Shown here: in pieces, positions 7,778 through 16,400 of the stretch
Position numbering within the stretch: position 1 is the first letter of the stretch
Layout: every line of letters begins with the position of its first letter
From: Maricaulis salignorans
GTDB lineage: Bacteria > Pseudomonadota > Alphaproteobacteria > Caulobacterales > Aquidulcibacteraceae
Length of the DNA stretch: 52,265 bases
NCBI GenBank assembly: GCA_945891505.1
Contig: CAMDDL010000016.1
Span: 1 to 52,265 of the forward strand
Direction of reading: 5' to 3'
The notes under the pieces: model-generated
Told to the model about the DNA's origin: nothing
Seen by the model: only the letters and a program-made list of their open reading frames with translations
Databases searched by the model: none
Program-made: the position numbers and the translations under genes

Positions 7778-9139
7778 ATGACTGATCAAGCGCACCCAAG
7801 CACTGCCGTAAAGCTTTCCCCATTGCGGTTGTTTGCCTATGCGTTGCCGGCAGTGCCCATCGCTGCTTTGGGCCAGCCCTTCTACATGTTTGCACCGACC
7901 TTTTATGCCAAGGAGGTTGGCATCGGGGCCGGCATGATTGGTCTTATCCTGTTGATTGTGCGCGTGTTAGATGCGGCTAGCGATTTGGCGGCGGGGCGTT
8001 TGTCGGACCAAACGGGTGGCCGCTTTGGGCGGCGCAGGCCTTGGGTTCTTCTGGCAAGCCCGTTGGCGGCTTGGTCGGCCTATATGATTATGACGCCGCC
8101 CGATGGGGCAGGGGCCGCCTATTTTGCGCTTTGGACATTGCTGGTTTCAATTTCTTGGGCCGCAATCACCTTGCCCCTGAACGCATGGGGCGCAGAGCTC
8201 AGCCCCGATTATCGCGAGCGGATTGTGGTGACAGCGTGGCGTGAGATTGCCACAGTTTTAGGCGTAATTGGCGCGGTAGGTCTTGTTGCAATTGTCTCAA
8301 ACGGCGGCCCGCTTCGTGAAGCTTTGGCGATGTTGGGCCTGTTTGCTGCGATCACAACCCCTTTGGCATGCGGAATCTGTGTGCTTTTGGTGCCGGACCC
8401 CCCTTTGACCGCAAAACCTGTGGCCAGTTTGAAAGAGGGTCTGAAGGATTGCGCGGGCAATGAGCCATTTCGGCGCTTAGTTGTGGCCTATGTGATCAAT
8501 GGTATTGCCAATGGGCTGCCAGCTACTTTGTTTCTCTATTTCGTATCCGAGCGTTTGGGTCGCCCGGACCTGCAAGGCGCGTTATTGGGGACCTATTTTC
8601 TCGCAGGCCTTATCTCTGCGCCTTTTTGGGCTTGGTTAGGTGGGAGGTATGGCAAAGACCGCGTATGGCGCTGGGCGATGGTCTGGGCCTGTCTGATTTT
8701 TGCTTTAGCGTTGGGTGTTACAGGGCCAAAGGACTGGATCTTGTTTCTCATCGTGTGCGTCGGCTCAGGTCTGGCATTGGGTGCCGACATCGTGCTGCCC
8801 GCGGCCATGCAGGCCGACGTCGTTGACCTCGATGAGCTTAAAACCGGTCAGGCACCCAGAACCGGCCTTTACTTCGCGCTGTGGAGTGTGGCGACCAAGC
8901 TGGCTCTAGCGGTAGCCGCCGGGGCGGCCTTTGGAATCTTGGGATTGGTCGGGTTCAACACCCAAGGCGGTAGCCAAACCGAGGTAGCGCTAAGCAGCCT
9001 CGTCGCGCTTTATTGCGCCATTCCAATTGGGCTGAAACTCATCTCGATCCTTTTGATGCGCGACTTCCCGATTGATGCAACCGAGCAGGCCCGCATCCGG
9101 GCTGAGATTGCGGTCAACCGAGGTACAAATAGCCACTAG
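7778..9139 (+). CDS. GPH-family (glycoside-pentoside-hexuronide) sugar:cation symporter
   Basis: 453 residues with about 12 membrane helices. The family signature is intact early in the protein: DAASDLAAGRLSDQT then GRRRPWVLL, the loop between helices 2 and 3 of MelB-like carriers. Such carriers take up sugars or related solutes with Na+ or H+; the substrate cannot be read here. The ATG at 7778 is preferred over an upstream in-frame TTG. The last part of the gene is the first copy of a 32-base direct repeat whose second copy lies just past the stop. Shared operators with the divergent epimerase-like gene suggest a common inducer. Confidence 0.87.
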   Translation: MTDQAHPSTAVKLSPLRLFAYALPAVPIAALGQPFYMFAPTFYAKEVGIGAGMIGLILLIVRVLDAASDLAAGRLSDQTGGRFGRRRPWVLLASPLAAWSAYMIMTPPDGAGAAYFALWTLLVSISWAAITLPLNAWGAELSPDYRERIVVTAWREIATVLGVIGAVGLVAIVSNGGPLREALAMLGLFAAITTPLACGICVLLVPDPPLTAKPVASLKEGLKDCAGNEPFRRLVVAYVINGIANGLPATLFLYFVSERLGRPDLQGALLGTYFLAGLISAPFWAWLGGRYGKDRVWRWAMVWACLIFALALGVTGPKDWILFLIVCVGSGLALGADIVLPAAMQADVVDLDELKTGQAPRTGLYFALWSVATKLALAVAAGAAFGILGLVGFNTQGGSQTEVALSSLVALYCAIPIGLKLISILLMRDFPIDATEQARIRAEIAVNRGTNSH

Positions 9140-9188
9140 CCCTACTTGCGCGGCGAGCCCGCATTCGGGCTGAGATTGCGGTCCACCG
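9089..9188. repeat. Imperfect 32-base direct repeat spanning a gene end
   Basis: Bases 9089-9120, inside the last codons of the transporter gene, recur at 9157-9188 with only two differences (C to T and A to C). The copies are offset by 68 bases. The second copy lies after the stop codon at 9139 and before the convergent DUF6134 gene. This looks like an old short tandem duplication of the gene's 3' end in which the material between has since drifted. Confidence 0.75.
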
Positions 9189-9209
9189 TCGGAATTCAAG
9201 CGCTTAGGC

Positions 9210-9890
9210 CTATTCGCGGGGTGATCCGGTAAGGGTAGTCACCTTGCGATAATCAAAGCTTTGGCCCGCAATCTTGAACGCTGTGCGCACCCAGCGCCCC
9301 GTCCCGTCGTACCAAAGGTCTGTATTGACAGCGCCGCGTACCCGGTAGTGATTGGCCCGAACTGGGGTGCCACCGATTTGAAGCACTTCTTCGCCAACCC
9401 GGTTCACATTGACCCGGCTTAGCTTGCCATCGCGGCTATCGAGGAGGCGGGTTTGATTGATGGTGCTGAAGCGCCACCAGCTAGACGGCAGCAGGCTCGC
9501 GGGCGCGCTGCCTTTGTAACCCGTCCCGTCGACGACTAAGTCTGTGCCGCGCAAATTGGCTGCAACAGACTTGCTCGACCGATTTTCTTTGTCTGTGCAG
9601 TTCAGGCTGGTGAGTTGGGTGCCGCGCCAAGCTTCTTCGCAGCGATGGCGATAGGTAAAGCCGATAGGGCCAATTTTCCCTGCCATATCGATCGCGATGC
9701 GCACATTGGTGATGTCAGCTGATTTTGAGACCGTCACGCTGTGACGACCTATTGGCTTGCCGTTCATCAGAATTTCAAACTCGGTCCGACCTGCGGTGGA
9801 CGCAGTAGCCGGGCTCGACACGGTGACAGGGCCAACCAGCACAATCGCGCAAGCGCGAAGAAAGGTGAGGAAGGTGCTGTAGGCAGACAT
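9210..9890 (-). CDS. Secreted DUF6134-like protein
   Basis: 226 residues with an N-terminal signal peptide (hydrophobic residues about 8-30). The mature part starts with FEILMNGKPIGRHSVTV, matching the opening strand of DUF6134 proteins, in which a small-molecule-like L/M-N/D-GKPIG-H motif is conserved, and continues as a beta-rich domain with Trp-rich strands ending in FDYRKV. Two Cys (RHRCEEAW and LNCTD) may form a disulfide in the periplasm. Function is not known. It is read in the same direction as the ChrR-like gene, 46 bases behind it, so the two are probably one transcript. Confidence 0.75.
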   Translation of the reverse strand: MSAYSTFLTFLRACAIVLVGPVTVSSPATASTAGRTEFEILMNGKPIGRHSVTVSKSADITNVRIAIDMAGKIGPIGFTYRHRCEEAWRGTQLTSLNCTDKENRSSKSVAANLRGTDLVVDGTGYKGSAPASLLPSSWWRFSTINQTRLLDSRDGKLSRVNVNRVGEEVLQIGGTPVRANHYRVRGAVNTDLWYDGTGRWVRTAFKIAGQSFDYRKVTTLTGSPRE

Positions 9891-9936
9891 CGCAAAGCCT
9901 CATTCAATGTAAGCAAGGAAGACTATCAAGCAAAAA

Positions 9937-10560
9937 TCAGTTGAAACGGTTAATCAACCAGCCCAGCGGACCTTTCAGGCGAATGCCACCAGTCTGTGCG
10001 ATCAAACAAATGCAATCACCGCCCTTGGCAGCACCGGGCTGATGCTCGCTGTCTTCATCATGCACCAACAAGTCGCCGCGACGATAGACTTGGTTGCCAT
10101 CGTCCAGAGCGCCTGAGAGGACAAGCGTGACCTCAAGCCCTGCGTGGCCGTGTTCTGGAACCTTGCGGCCTGCTTCTAGCTTCAGCAATTCAGCGTCACT
10201 GCCAGGCAAGGGCATCATCAACATGCCCGCCAAATTGCGACGCCAACGACCTTGGTCGAGTGAAGAGAGAACATGGGTCATGTCGTCAATCTCGCGTAGC
10301 GCATGATTTGAATAATCTTGGCCGATCTCGGCTTCCAACCAAGCAGGCTGGGCGATGTCCACCGGTTCAATCGCGTCCAACAACATGCCGCCAGCCGCAT
10401 CAAAGGTGCGCGTGAATTCACGCGCTTGGGGTTGCAAGGCCAAGTGCGCCGAAACCACCAAAGCAGGCCCGCGCGGCAAGCTTCCCGCCGCATAGTCCAG
10501 CAAGAGCGCCTGATAGCGCTGATCCTGTTGAATCGTGTCCGGAGTGAATTCGTCGTTCAT
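9937..10560 (-). CDS. ChrR-like cupin protein with a degenerate zinc-binding domain
   Basis: 207 residues in the ChrR anti-sigma layout: an N-terminal helical domain (LLDYAAGSLPRGPALVVSAHLAL) and a C-terminal cupin (about residues 110-200) with the metal-ligand pattern PEHGHAGLEVTLVLSG and a later SEHQPG. In ChrR the N-terminal domain holds zinc through an early His, the His of HLAL, and a CxxC. Here His39 remains, but the CxxC positions read Gln43 and Ala46, and the early His is missing. The cupin looks intact. No ECF sigma gene is adjacent, so any partner is elsewhere. Either a zinc-free anti-sigma factor or a free-standing sensor/cupin. Confidence 0.82.
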   Translation of the reverse strand: MNDEFTPDTIQQDQRYQALLLDYAAGSLPRGPALVVSAHLALQPQAREFTRTFDAAGGMLLDAIEPVDIAQPAWLEAEIGQDYSNHALREIDDMTHVLSSLDQGRWRRNLAGMLMMPLPGSDAELLKLEAGRKVPEHGHAGLEVTLVLSGALDDGNQVYRRGDLLVHDEDSEHQPGAAKGGDCICLIAQTGGIRLKGPLGWLINRFN

Positions 10561-10578
10561 GAGTTTGGTTGTGCCGCC

Positions 10579-10602
10579 AGTTTGTGAGCTAGTTTATGAG
10601 AT
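10579..10602. repeat. 12-base tandem repeat upstream of ChrR-like gene
   Basis: AGTTTGTGAGCT (10579-10590) is followed directly by AGTTTATGAGAT (10591-10602), differing at two positions. The pair lies 19 bases upstream of the ChrR-like start and could be a tandem half-site for a regulator of that gene or of sseA on the other strand. The evidence is only the repeat itself. Confidence 0.35.
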
Positions 10603-10665
10603 AGTCTTTGCAACTTACGCTGAAATCCCTTTAGTGGATCATAAGAACTGAAAAAACCCCGTGTG

Positions 10666-10682
10666 GCACGCCTTGGGCGTGC
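10666..10682. other. Compact hairpin in sseA 5' leader
   Basis: GCACGCC-TTG-GGCGTGC is a perfect 7-bp GC-rich stem with a 3-base loop, 29 bases before the sseA start codon. There is no T-run behind it on the + strand, so it is a leader hairpin rather than a terminator. It does not match any SAM or other sulfur-related riboswitch that I can recognise. Confidence 0.4.
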
Positions 10683-10711
10683 AGCGCAATGAACTGGTTG
10701 AGGATAAGACA

Positions 10712-11578
10712 ATGGCAGGCTGGGCCAATCCGGATGATCCGTTAGTTTCCACGCAATGGCTGGCCGATAAGCTTGACGCGCCAGATGTGCGCATCATTGA
10801 TGCGTCCTGGCATATGCCAGCGGCGGGGCGCAATGCCAAGGAAGAGTATAATGCGACCCATATTCCTGGTGCCGTCTTCTTTGATATTGATGAGATTTCT
10901 GACACCGCGAGTCCGTTTCCCCATATGATGCCGAGCCCTGAAAAATTCGCGAGCCGGGTAAAAAAACTGGGCCTAGGCGACGGCCTTCGTTTGGTCATTT
11001 ATGACAGTACGGGTGTGTTCTCTGCGGCAAGGGTGTGGTGGATGTTTCGCCATATGGGTCATGACGATGTTGTGGTTCTTGATGGCGGTTTGCCGAAATG
11101 GCAGGCCGAGAATCGTGCGACAGAGGATATGCCTCCCATTGCGCGTGAACGCCACTTTACCGTACGCCGTCGCGCCGATTTGATCCGCGACAAGAGTCAA
11201 ATTTTGGCGAAAGTCGAAGCCCGAAGTGCCCAAATTCTCGATGCCCGGCCCGCAGGTCGCTTCGCTGGCACAGCACCTGAGCCGCGCGCCAATCTGCCCA
11301 GTGGCCATATGCCCGGTGCTTTCAATGTTCCTTTCCCGACCTTGTTGAAGCCTGACAACACCATGAAAGACCCAGCCGACTTGGCGGAGGTCTTTAAGGC
11401 TGCGGGTGTCGACTTGAGCAAACGCTTGGTGACAACGTGCGGTTCTGGCGTCACCGCTTGTGTGATTGCTTTGGCTTTGGCCCGTCTGGGGCTGTGGGAT
11501 GTGCCGGTCTATGACGGGGCGTGGAGCGAATGGGCAGCAGACCCGGCCTCGCCGCTCGAGACTGAGGCTGCTGGATGA
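10712..11578 (+). CDS. sseA: 3-mercaptopyruvate sulfurtransferase
   Basis: Two-domain rhodanese family enzyme that moves sulfur from 3-mercaptopyruvate to a thiol acceptor or cyanide. The 288-residue protein has an inactive N-terminal rhodanese domain (residues 10-140) and a catalytic C-terminal one with the active-site loop CGSGVTAC starting at Cys243. The CG[S/T]GVT loop is the one that separates mercaptopyruvate from thiosulfate sulfurtransferases. The ATG at 10712 has GAGG 8 bases upstream; an upstream in-frame ATG at 10661 lies before the hairpin and is unlikely. Its stop overlaps the metC start as ATGA, so the two sulfur genes are one operon. Confidence 0.93.
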   Translation: MAGWANPDDPLVSTQWLADKLDAPDVRIIDASWHMPAAGRNAKEEYNATHIPGAVFFDIDEISDTASPFPHMMPSPEKFASRVKKLGLGDGLRLVIYDSTGVFSAARVWWMFRHMGHDDVVVLDGGLPKWQAENRATEDMPPIARERHFTVRRRADLIRDKSQILAKVEARSAQILDARPAGRFAGTAPEPRANLPSGHMPGAFNVPFPTLLKPDNTMKDPADLAEVFKAAGVDLSKRLVTTCGSGVTACVIALALARLGLWDVPVYDGAWSEWAADPASPLETEAAG

Positions 11579-12774
11579 GCAAGAAGTCAAAGGCGGGGGG
11601 CACCGAGGGCCTTTCAGTGGCTACCCGTCTGGTCCAAGTCGGCCGCGATCCGTTTTCTCATGAGCGGGTGATCAATCCGCCGATTCAACGCGGCTCTACC
11701 GTCCTGTTTGATCAAGCCGATGACCTTTATCGCGCGGGCCCGTTGGCCGACATGAAAGGCTATGGGCTCGAAGGCCTTTCAACGCAGGATCGCTTGTGTG
11801 AAGCACTGACGGAGATTTCTGGCGGGATTGGCACTGTGCTCGCGCCGTCTGGGTTGCAAGCGCTGACCTTGGCCCTGATGGCGGCGACCAAGGCGGGCGA
11901 CCACGTGCTGTTGACCGATTCCTCCTATGGCCCGACCAGACGGTTTTGCCGCGAAGTCTTGGGCAATTATGGCGTCGAAACAGAGATTTATGACCCACGC
12001 ATCGGGGCAGGCATTGCTGGCTTAATCCGGCCCAATACCTGCCTGATCATCCTTGAAAGCCCCGGGTCCTTGACGTTTGAACTACAAGACGTCCCGGCCA
12101 TTACCGCCGTCGCGAAAGCGCATGGTGTTGCGACCTTGATCGACGATACGTGGACGGCGGGCGTCTATATGAAGCCGTTTGATCTGGGTGTTGATATCTC
12201 CATGCAAGCCTTGACGAAGTATCAGGGCGGCCATGCCGATGTGCTAGCTGGCGCTTTGATCACCAATAGCCCCGACTGGCTGACCAAGCTTAAAACCATG
12301 CACCAGATGCTGGGTATTGGCACATCTGCGGAAGATGCGTGGCTGACCTTGCGCGGTATGCGCACCATGGGTCTGCGTATGGCCCATCAGGACCGGGTTG
12401 CGCGCGAAATCGCCGGCTGGCTTGAACATCGTTCAGAAGTAGCCCAAGTGCTTCATCCTGCACTGCCATCCCACCCCGACCACGCCATCTGGCAACGCGA
12501 CTTTACCGGGGCCGGTGGCTTGTTCTCAGTTGTGTTCAAGCCAATCGCTGCTTCGAAAATCAATGCGATGGCAGAAGCCTATCAGATTTTTTCCATGGGC
12601 TTCTCTTGGGGTGGGTTTGAGAGCTTGGCTTTGCCCAGTACCGTCCAGATCACCCGACAGTTTCCAGCCCACCATCCAAACGGGCCCATCATGCGCTATT
12701 CGATTGGCTTAGAGGCACAAGAGGACTTGATCGCGGACCTTGAACGCGGTTTTGCCGTCCTTAACGCCGCTTAG
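11575..12774 (+). CDS. metC: Cystathionine beta-lyase
   Basis: PLP enzyme of the gamma-family that splits cystathionine into homocysteine, pyruvate and ammonia. Of its 399 residues, the key ones are YGLEGLSTQ (phosphate-binding loop, 63-71), Asp190 in LIDDTW (ring-nitrogen Asp) and Lys215 in ALTKYQGGHADV (internal aldimine). The alphaproteobacterial MetC form typically has this YGLEGLST rather than YGRxGNPT sequence. The start overlaps the sseA stop by ATGA. Mercaptopyruvate and cysteine/homocysteine metabolism meet in this pair; a role for MetC-like lyases in releasing H2S from cysteine is also possible. The end overlaps that of the convergent Lrp gene by 14 bases. Confidence 0.92.
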   Translation: MSKKSKAGGTEGLSVATRLVQVGRDPFSHERVINPPIQRGSTVLFDQADDLYRAGPLADMKGYGLEGLSTQDRLCEALTEISGGIGTVLAPSGLQALTLALMAATKAGDHVLLTDSSYGPTRRFCREVLGNYGVETEIYDPRIGAGIAGLIRPNTCLIILESPGSLTFELQDVPAITAVAKAHGVATLIDDTWTAGVYMKPFDLGVDISMQALTKYQGGHADVLAGALITNSPDWLTKLKTMHQMLGIGTSAEDAWLTLRGMRTMGLRMAHQDRVAREIAGWLEHRSEVAQVLHPALPSHPDHAIWQRDFTGAGGLFSVVFKPIAASKINAMAEAYQIFSMGFSWGGFESLALPSTVQITRQFPAHHPNGPIMRYSIGLEAQEDLIADLERGFAVLNAA

Positions 12775-13249
12775 ACTGGCTGAGACCCAAAGGGACAGAG
12801 GTTGTGCGCTTGGCCACGCGAATAACGATGCGTGACTGCACATCGGAGACTAGGCCTTGGCCCAAGAGTTTATCGCGCAAGAAGCCATCATAGGCGTGCA
12901 TATCGGTGGTCACGACCCGAATCATATAGTCGACGGCCCCCGTCACAGTGGCGCAATCGACCACTTCTGGCCAAGTTGCGACAGCGGCTTCAAACTTTTC
13001 AAGGTTCTCGCGGTTTGGCAAGGCCAGCTTCACCGAGGCCATGACTTCAAAATCTAGGCCTAAAGCGGCGCGCTCCAGTATGGTCACCCGCTTGGTGATG
13101 ACGCCAATCTCTTCGAGCCGTTTAATCCGCCGCCAACATGGGCTTGACGAGAGACCAACCTTATCGGCAATCTCGGCAACGGAGAGCGCCGCATCTTCTT
13201 GGACCAGATCGAGGATGCGGACATCAATGGAGTCTAATTCTTCCGACAC
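12761..13249 (-). CDS. Lrp/AsnC family transcriptional regulator
   Basis: 162 residues: an N-terminal winged helix (DSIDVRILDLVQEDAALS, then HTH at about 24-44 with KVGLSSSPCWRRIKRL) and a C-terminal RAM/ligand-binding domain. The PCWRRIKRLEEIG stretch is the usual Lrp DNA-recognition part. The start is GTG at 13249. It diverges from the indolepyruvate oxidoreductase gene, a pairing that makes control of that gene by an aromatic or branched-chain amino acid, or its keto acid, the most probable role. A palindromic AT-rich site in the shared intergenic region is a candidate operator. Confidence 0.92.
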   Translation of the reverse strand: MSEELDSIDVRILDLVQEDAALSVAEIADKVGLSSSPCWRRIKRLEEIGVITKRVTILERAALGLDFEVMASVKLALPNRENLEKFEAAVATWPEVVDCATVTGAVDYMIRVVTTDMHAYDGFLRDKLLGQGLVSDVQSRIVIRVAKRTTSVPLGLSQSKRR

Positions 13250-13325
13250 GAATTTTTCTCAATTCTGGCAAAGTAAAGATGTATCTTGCGCATTCTCTGG
13301 CAAATAACGAAAAAAAGAGCAAGCT

Positions 13326-13338
13326 TTTTCCGCGAAAA
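13326..13338. promoter_or_regulatory. Candidate Lrp-type operator between lrp-like and ior genes
   Basis: TTTTC-CGC-GAAAA is a perfect inverted repeat in the 156-base divergent intergenic region, next to an overlapping AAAAAG-N6-CTTTTT repeat (13312-13329). Phased AT-rich palindromes of this kind are usual for Lrp/AsnC regulators. That this is the site of the adjacent regulator is inference. Confidence 0.4.
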
Positions 13339-13405
13339 CAGAAGATGATGCCCGGATAAAAGCAGGCCATGCTCGCCGTGGTCATAAACCCGAGGGCCAA
13401 ACCAG

Positions 13406-16400
13406 ATGCTCCACCGCGAAGTTCTTCTGACCGACAAGTATGAACTCGACGAAGGTAGAGTGTTTCTCAACGGCATCCAAGCCCTCGTTCGGCTTCCTTT
13501 GGACCAAAAAAGACGCGATGTGAAGGCCGGATTGAACACTGCTGGCTTTATCTCTGGCTATCGCGGCTCACCGCTGGGCGGCTATGACATGCAGCTCGAG
13601 CGCGCCTCTAAGCTTCTGAAAACCCATGACATTGAGTTCTGGCCGGGCCTGAATGAAGATCTGGGCGCGACGGCTGTTTGGGGTAGCCAGCAGCTAGGAC
13701 AATTTGCCGGTGCCCGCTTTGATGGGGTGTTTGGCATTTGGTATGGCAAAGCGCCCGGCGTTGACCGCACAGGCGATGTGTTCAAGCACGCAAACTTCGC
13801 AGGTACGTCTAAGTTTGGTGGCACCTTGGCGATTGCTGGCGATGATCACGTTTGCAAAAGCTCTACATTGCCTAGCCAGTCTGAATTTGCCTTTATCGAC
13901 GCGGAAATGCCGATCCTTTCGCCCGCGTCGATCCAAGACGTGTTGGATTTTGGTCTGTACGGTTTTGCCCTGTCGCGGTTTTCAGGTGCTTGGACTGGCT
14001 TGATTGCTTTGGCCGACACAATGGATTCGGGCGCTGTGATCGACGTCGGCGCACACCGCTTTGATATAAGCTTGCCCACAGACTTCGACTTGCCGCCTGA
14101 AGGGTTGAGCCTGCGGCGCGGTGATGATCCGATGGCGAAAGAGGCGCGCCTACGTCAGTATAAGCTGCCAGCTGCACAAGCCTTTGTGCGGGCCAATGGC
14201 CTTGACTGTGAGATTTTAGCCGGACCCAAGCGCCGCATTGGTCTGGTCGCGACAGGGCAAGCCACGCGCGATATCTTCGAAGCTTTGGATGCCTTGGGGA
14301 TTAGTCCGGAACTGGCCGCCGATTTGGGTTTCGCCATTTACAAGGTCGCCATGCCTTGGCCGTTGGAGCCCTATCATCTGCGCGGCTTTGCCTTGGGCCT
14401 TGAGACGCTTTTGGTGGTCGAGCACAAGCGCGCCTTGATCGAACCCCAGATCCGCGATGCCTTGTATGATCTGCCCGATGGCAAGCGCCCGCGTGTGATT
14501 GGTAAAAAGGGATTGGATGGCGCGCCATTGCTGCCAGACACCGCCTCGATTTCCATCCCGGTGCTAGCTAAGACGCTGTTTGACTTGGTACCCGAAGGCC
14601 CACACGGCGAGCAGGCTTTGGCCTATTTGAACCGCGTGCAGGAAAGTAAGGACCGGGCACAAGCGCTGGAAGGCGACGCGCACCGCACACCGCACTTCTG
14701 TTCTGGCTGCCCTCACAATAGCTCAACCGTCGTGCCTGAAGGCTCGCGCGCGCTAGCCGGGATCGGGTGTCATTATATGGCGACCTTCATGCCTGAGCGG
14801 AAAACCGACATGACCAGCCAAATGGGCGGCGAGGGCATTGGTTGGATCGGCCAAGCGCCGTTTACCGAAGAAGACCATGTGTTCGTCAATTTGGGCGATG
14901 GCACCTATTCGCACTCGGGCTCTTTGGCCATTCGCGCTGCGGTGACGGGCAACGTCAATGTCACCTACAAACTTCTCTATAATGATGCCGTGGCCATGAC
15001 CGGTGGTCAGTCTACGGAAAGCGGGCAAACCACGCCCCAGATTGCAAAGCAGTTGCTGGGCGAGGGCGTGAAAAAAGTCGTCATCGTTGCCGATGAGCCG
15101 ACGCGCTATGCCAATGTGGTGCTTGAGCCCTCCGTCCGCGTCTATCCGCGCGAGCAATTAGACGCGGTCCAGCGCCGCCTGCGCGAGACCAAGGGCGTTA
15201 CCGTCCTGATCTATGATCAAATGTGCGCCACAGAAAAGCGCCGCCGGATCAAGCGCAAGCTGCTCAAGGCGACCTCGACCCGCGCTTATATCAATCCAGC
15301 AGTCTGCGAAGGCTGCGGCGATTGTTCTAAACAATCCAATTGCTTATCGATCCATCCGCTCGAAACCGATTTCGGCACTAAGCGCCAGATCGACCAATCC
15401 TCTTGCAATCAAGATACGCGCTGCGTCGATGGTTTCTGCCCGTCCTTCGTGACAATTGAAGGCAGCCATAATGCCAAGCGCGAGCGGGCACGCCCCACCT
15501 TTGATGCTACCAATATCCCGCTGCCCGAGCCGATGAGTTTGGACCGTCCACGCTCTATCGTCTTTACAGGCGTTGGCGGAACGGGCGTGACAACTGTTTC
15601 TGCCATTGTCGGCATGGCAGCGCATGTTGACGGCAAAGCGTCCTCGACACTCGACGTGACCGGTCTGGCACAAAAGGGTGGGCAGGTGTTGAGCCATGTG
15701 CGCATCGCCAATCAGCCACAAGACATTCGTTCGGGTCGCGTGCCCCCTGCTTCTGCGGACGTGATGATTGCCGGCGACTTGATTGTTGCGACCAATCTCG
15801 ACGGCCTCAATCTGGTTTGCAAAGAGACCACCCGTGCCGTCGCCAATTTCGACATTCAGCCAACAAGCGAATTCATCCATAACCGCACCCGCGGCTATCG
15901 CGGTCAGCCAAAGGTCGATTTGTTTAGCCAAGCTGTGCGAGAGTTAGGCGTGATCCATGCCGAAGGCTTGGCTGAAGAATACCTCTATGATGCACTTTAT
16001 TCCAATATGATCCTTTTGGGTTTTGCGTGGCAACGTGGCTTGGTTCCGGTTTCGCTGCGGGGGCTTTATCGCGCGATAAAGCTCAATGGCGTTGCAATTG
16101 ATGAGAATGTATTGGCCTTCGATTTGGGGCGCTTAGCGGCCTATGATCCTGCACGGCTCAAAGAGATGGTTCCAGTGCGCGAGCCGCCGCCTGAAAAATC
16201 CCTCGACGATTTAATCGCCCATCGCATTGCTCATCTGACAGCTTATCAAAATCAAAGCTACGCGCAAATCTACGCCGACGCGGTCGCCCAAGTCCGCAAA
16301 GGTGAAACCCAAGCAAGCCTCGGGACCATTTTGACGCGCGCTGTTGCCGTCAATCTGGCGAAGGTCATGGCCTATAAGGATGAGTATGAAGTCGCGCGCT

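Noticed and set aside
10603-10711. SAM-type riboswitch ahead of sseA-metC
   Set aside because: Only a simple 7-bp hairpin is seen, without the conserved core of any SAM aptamer.
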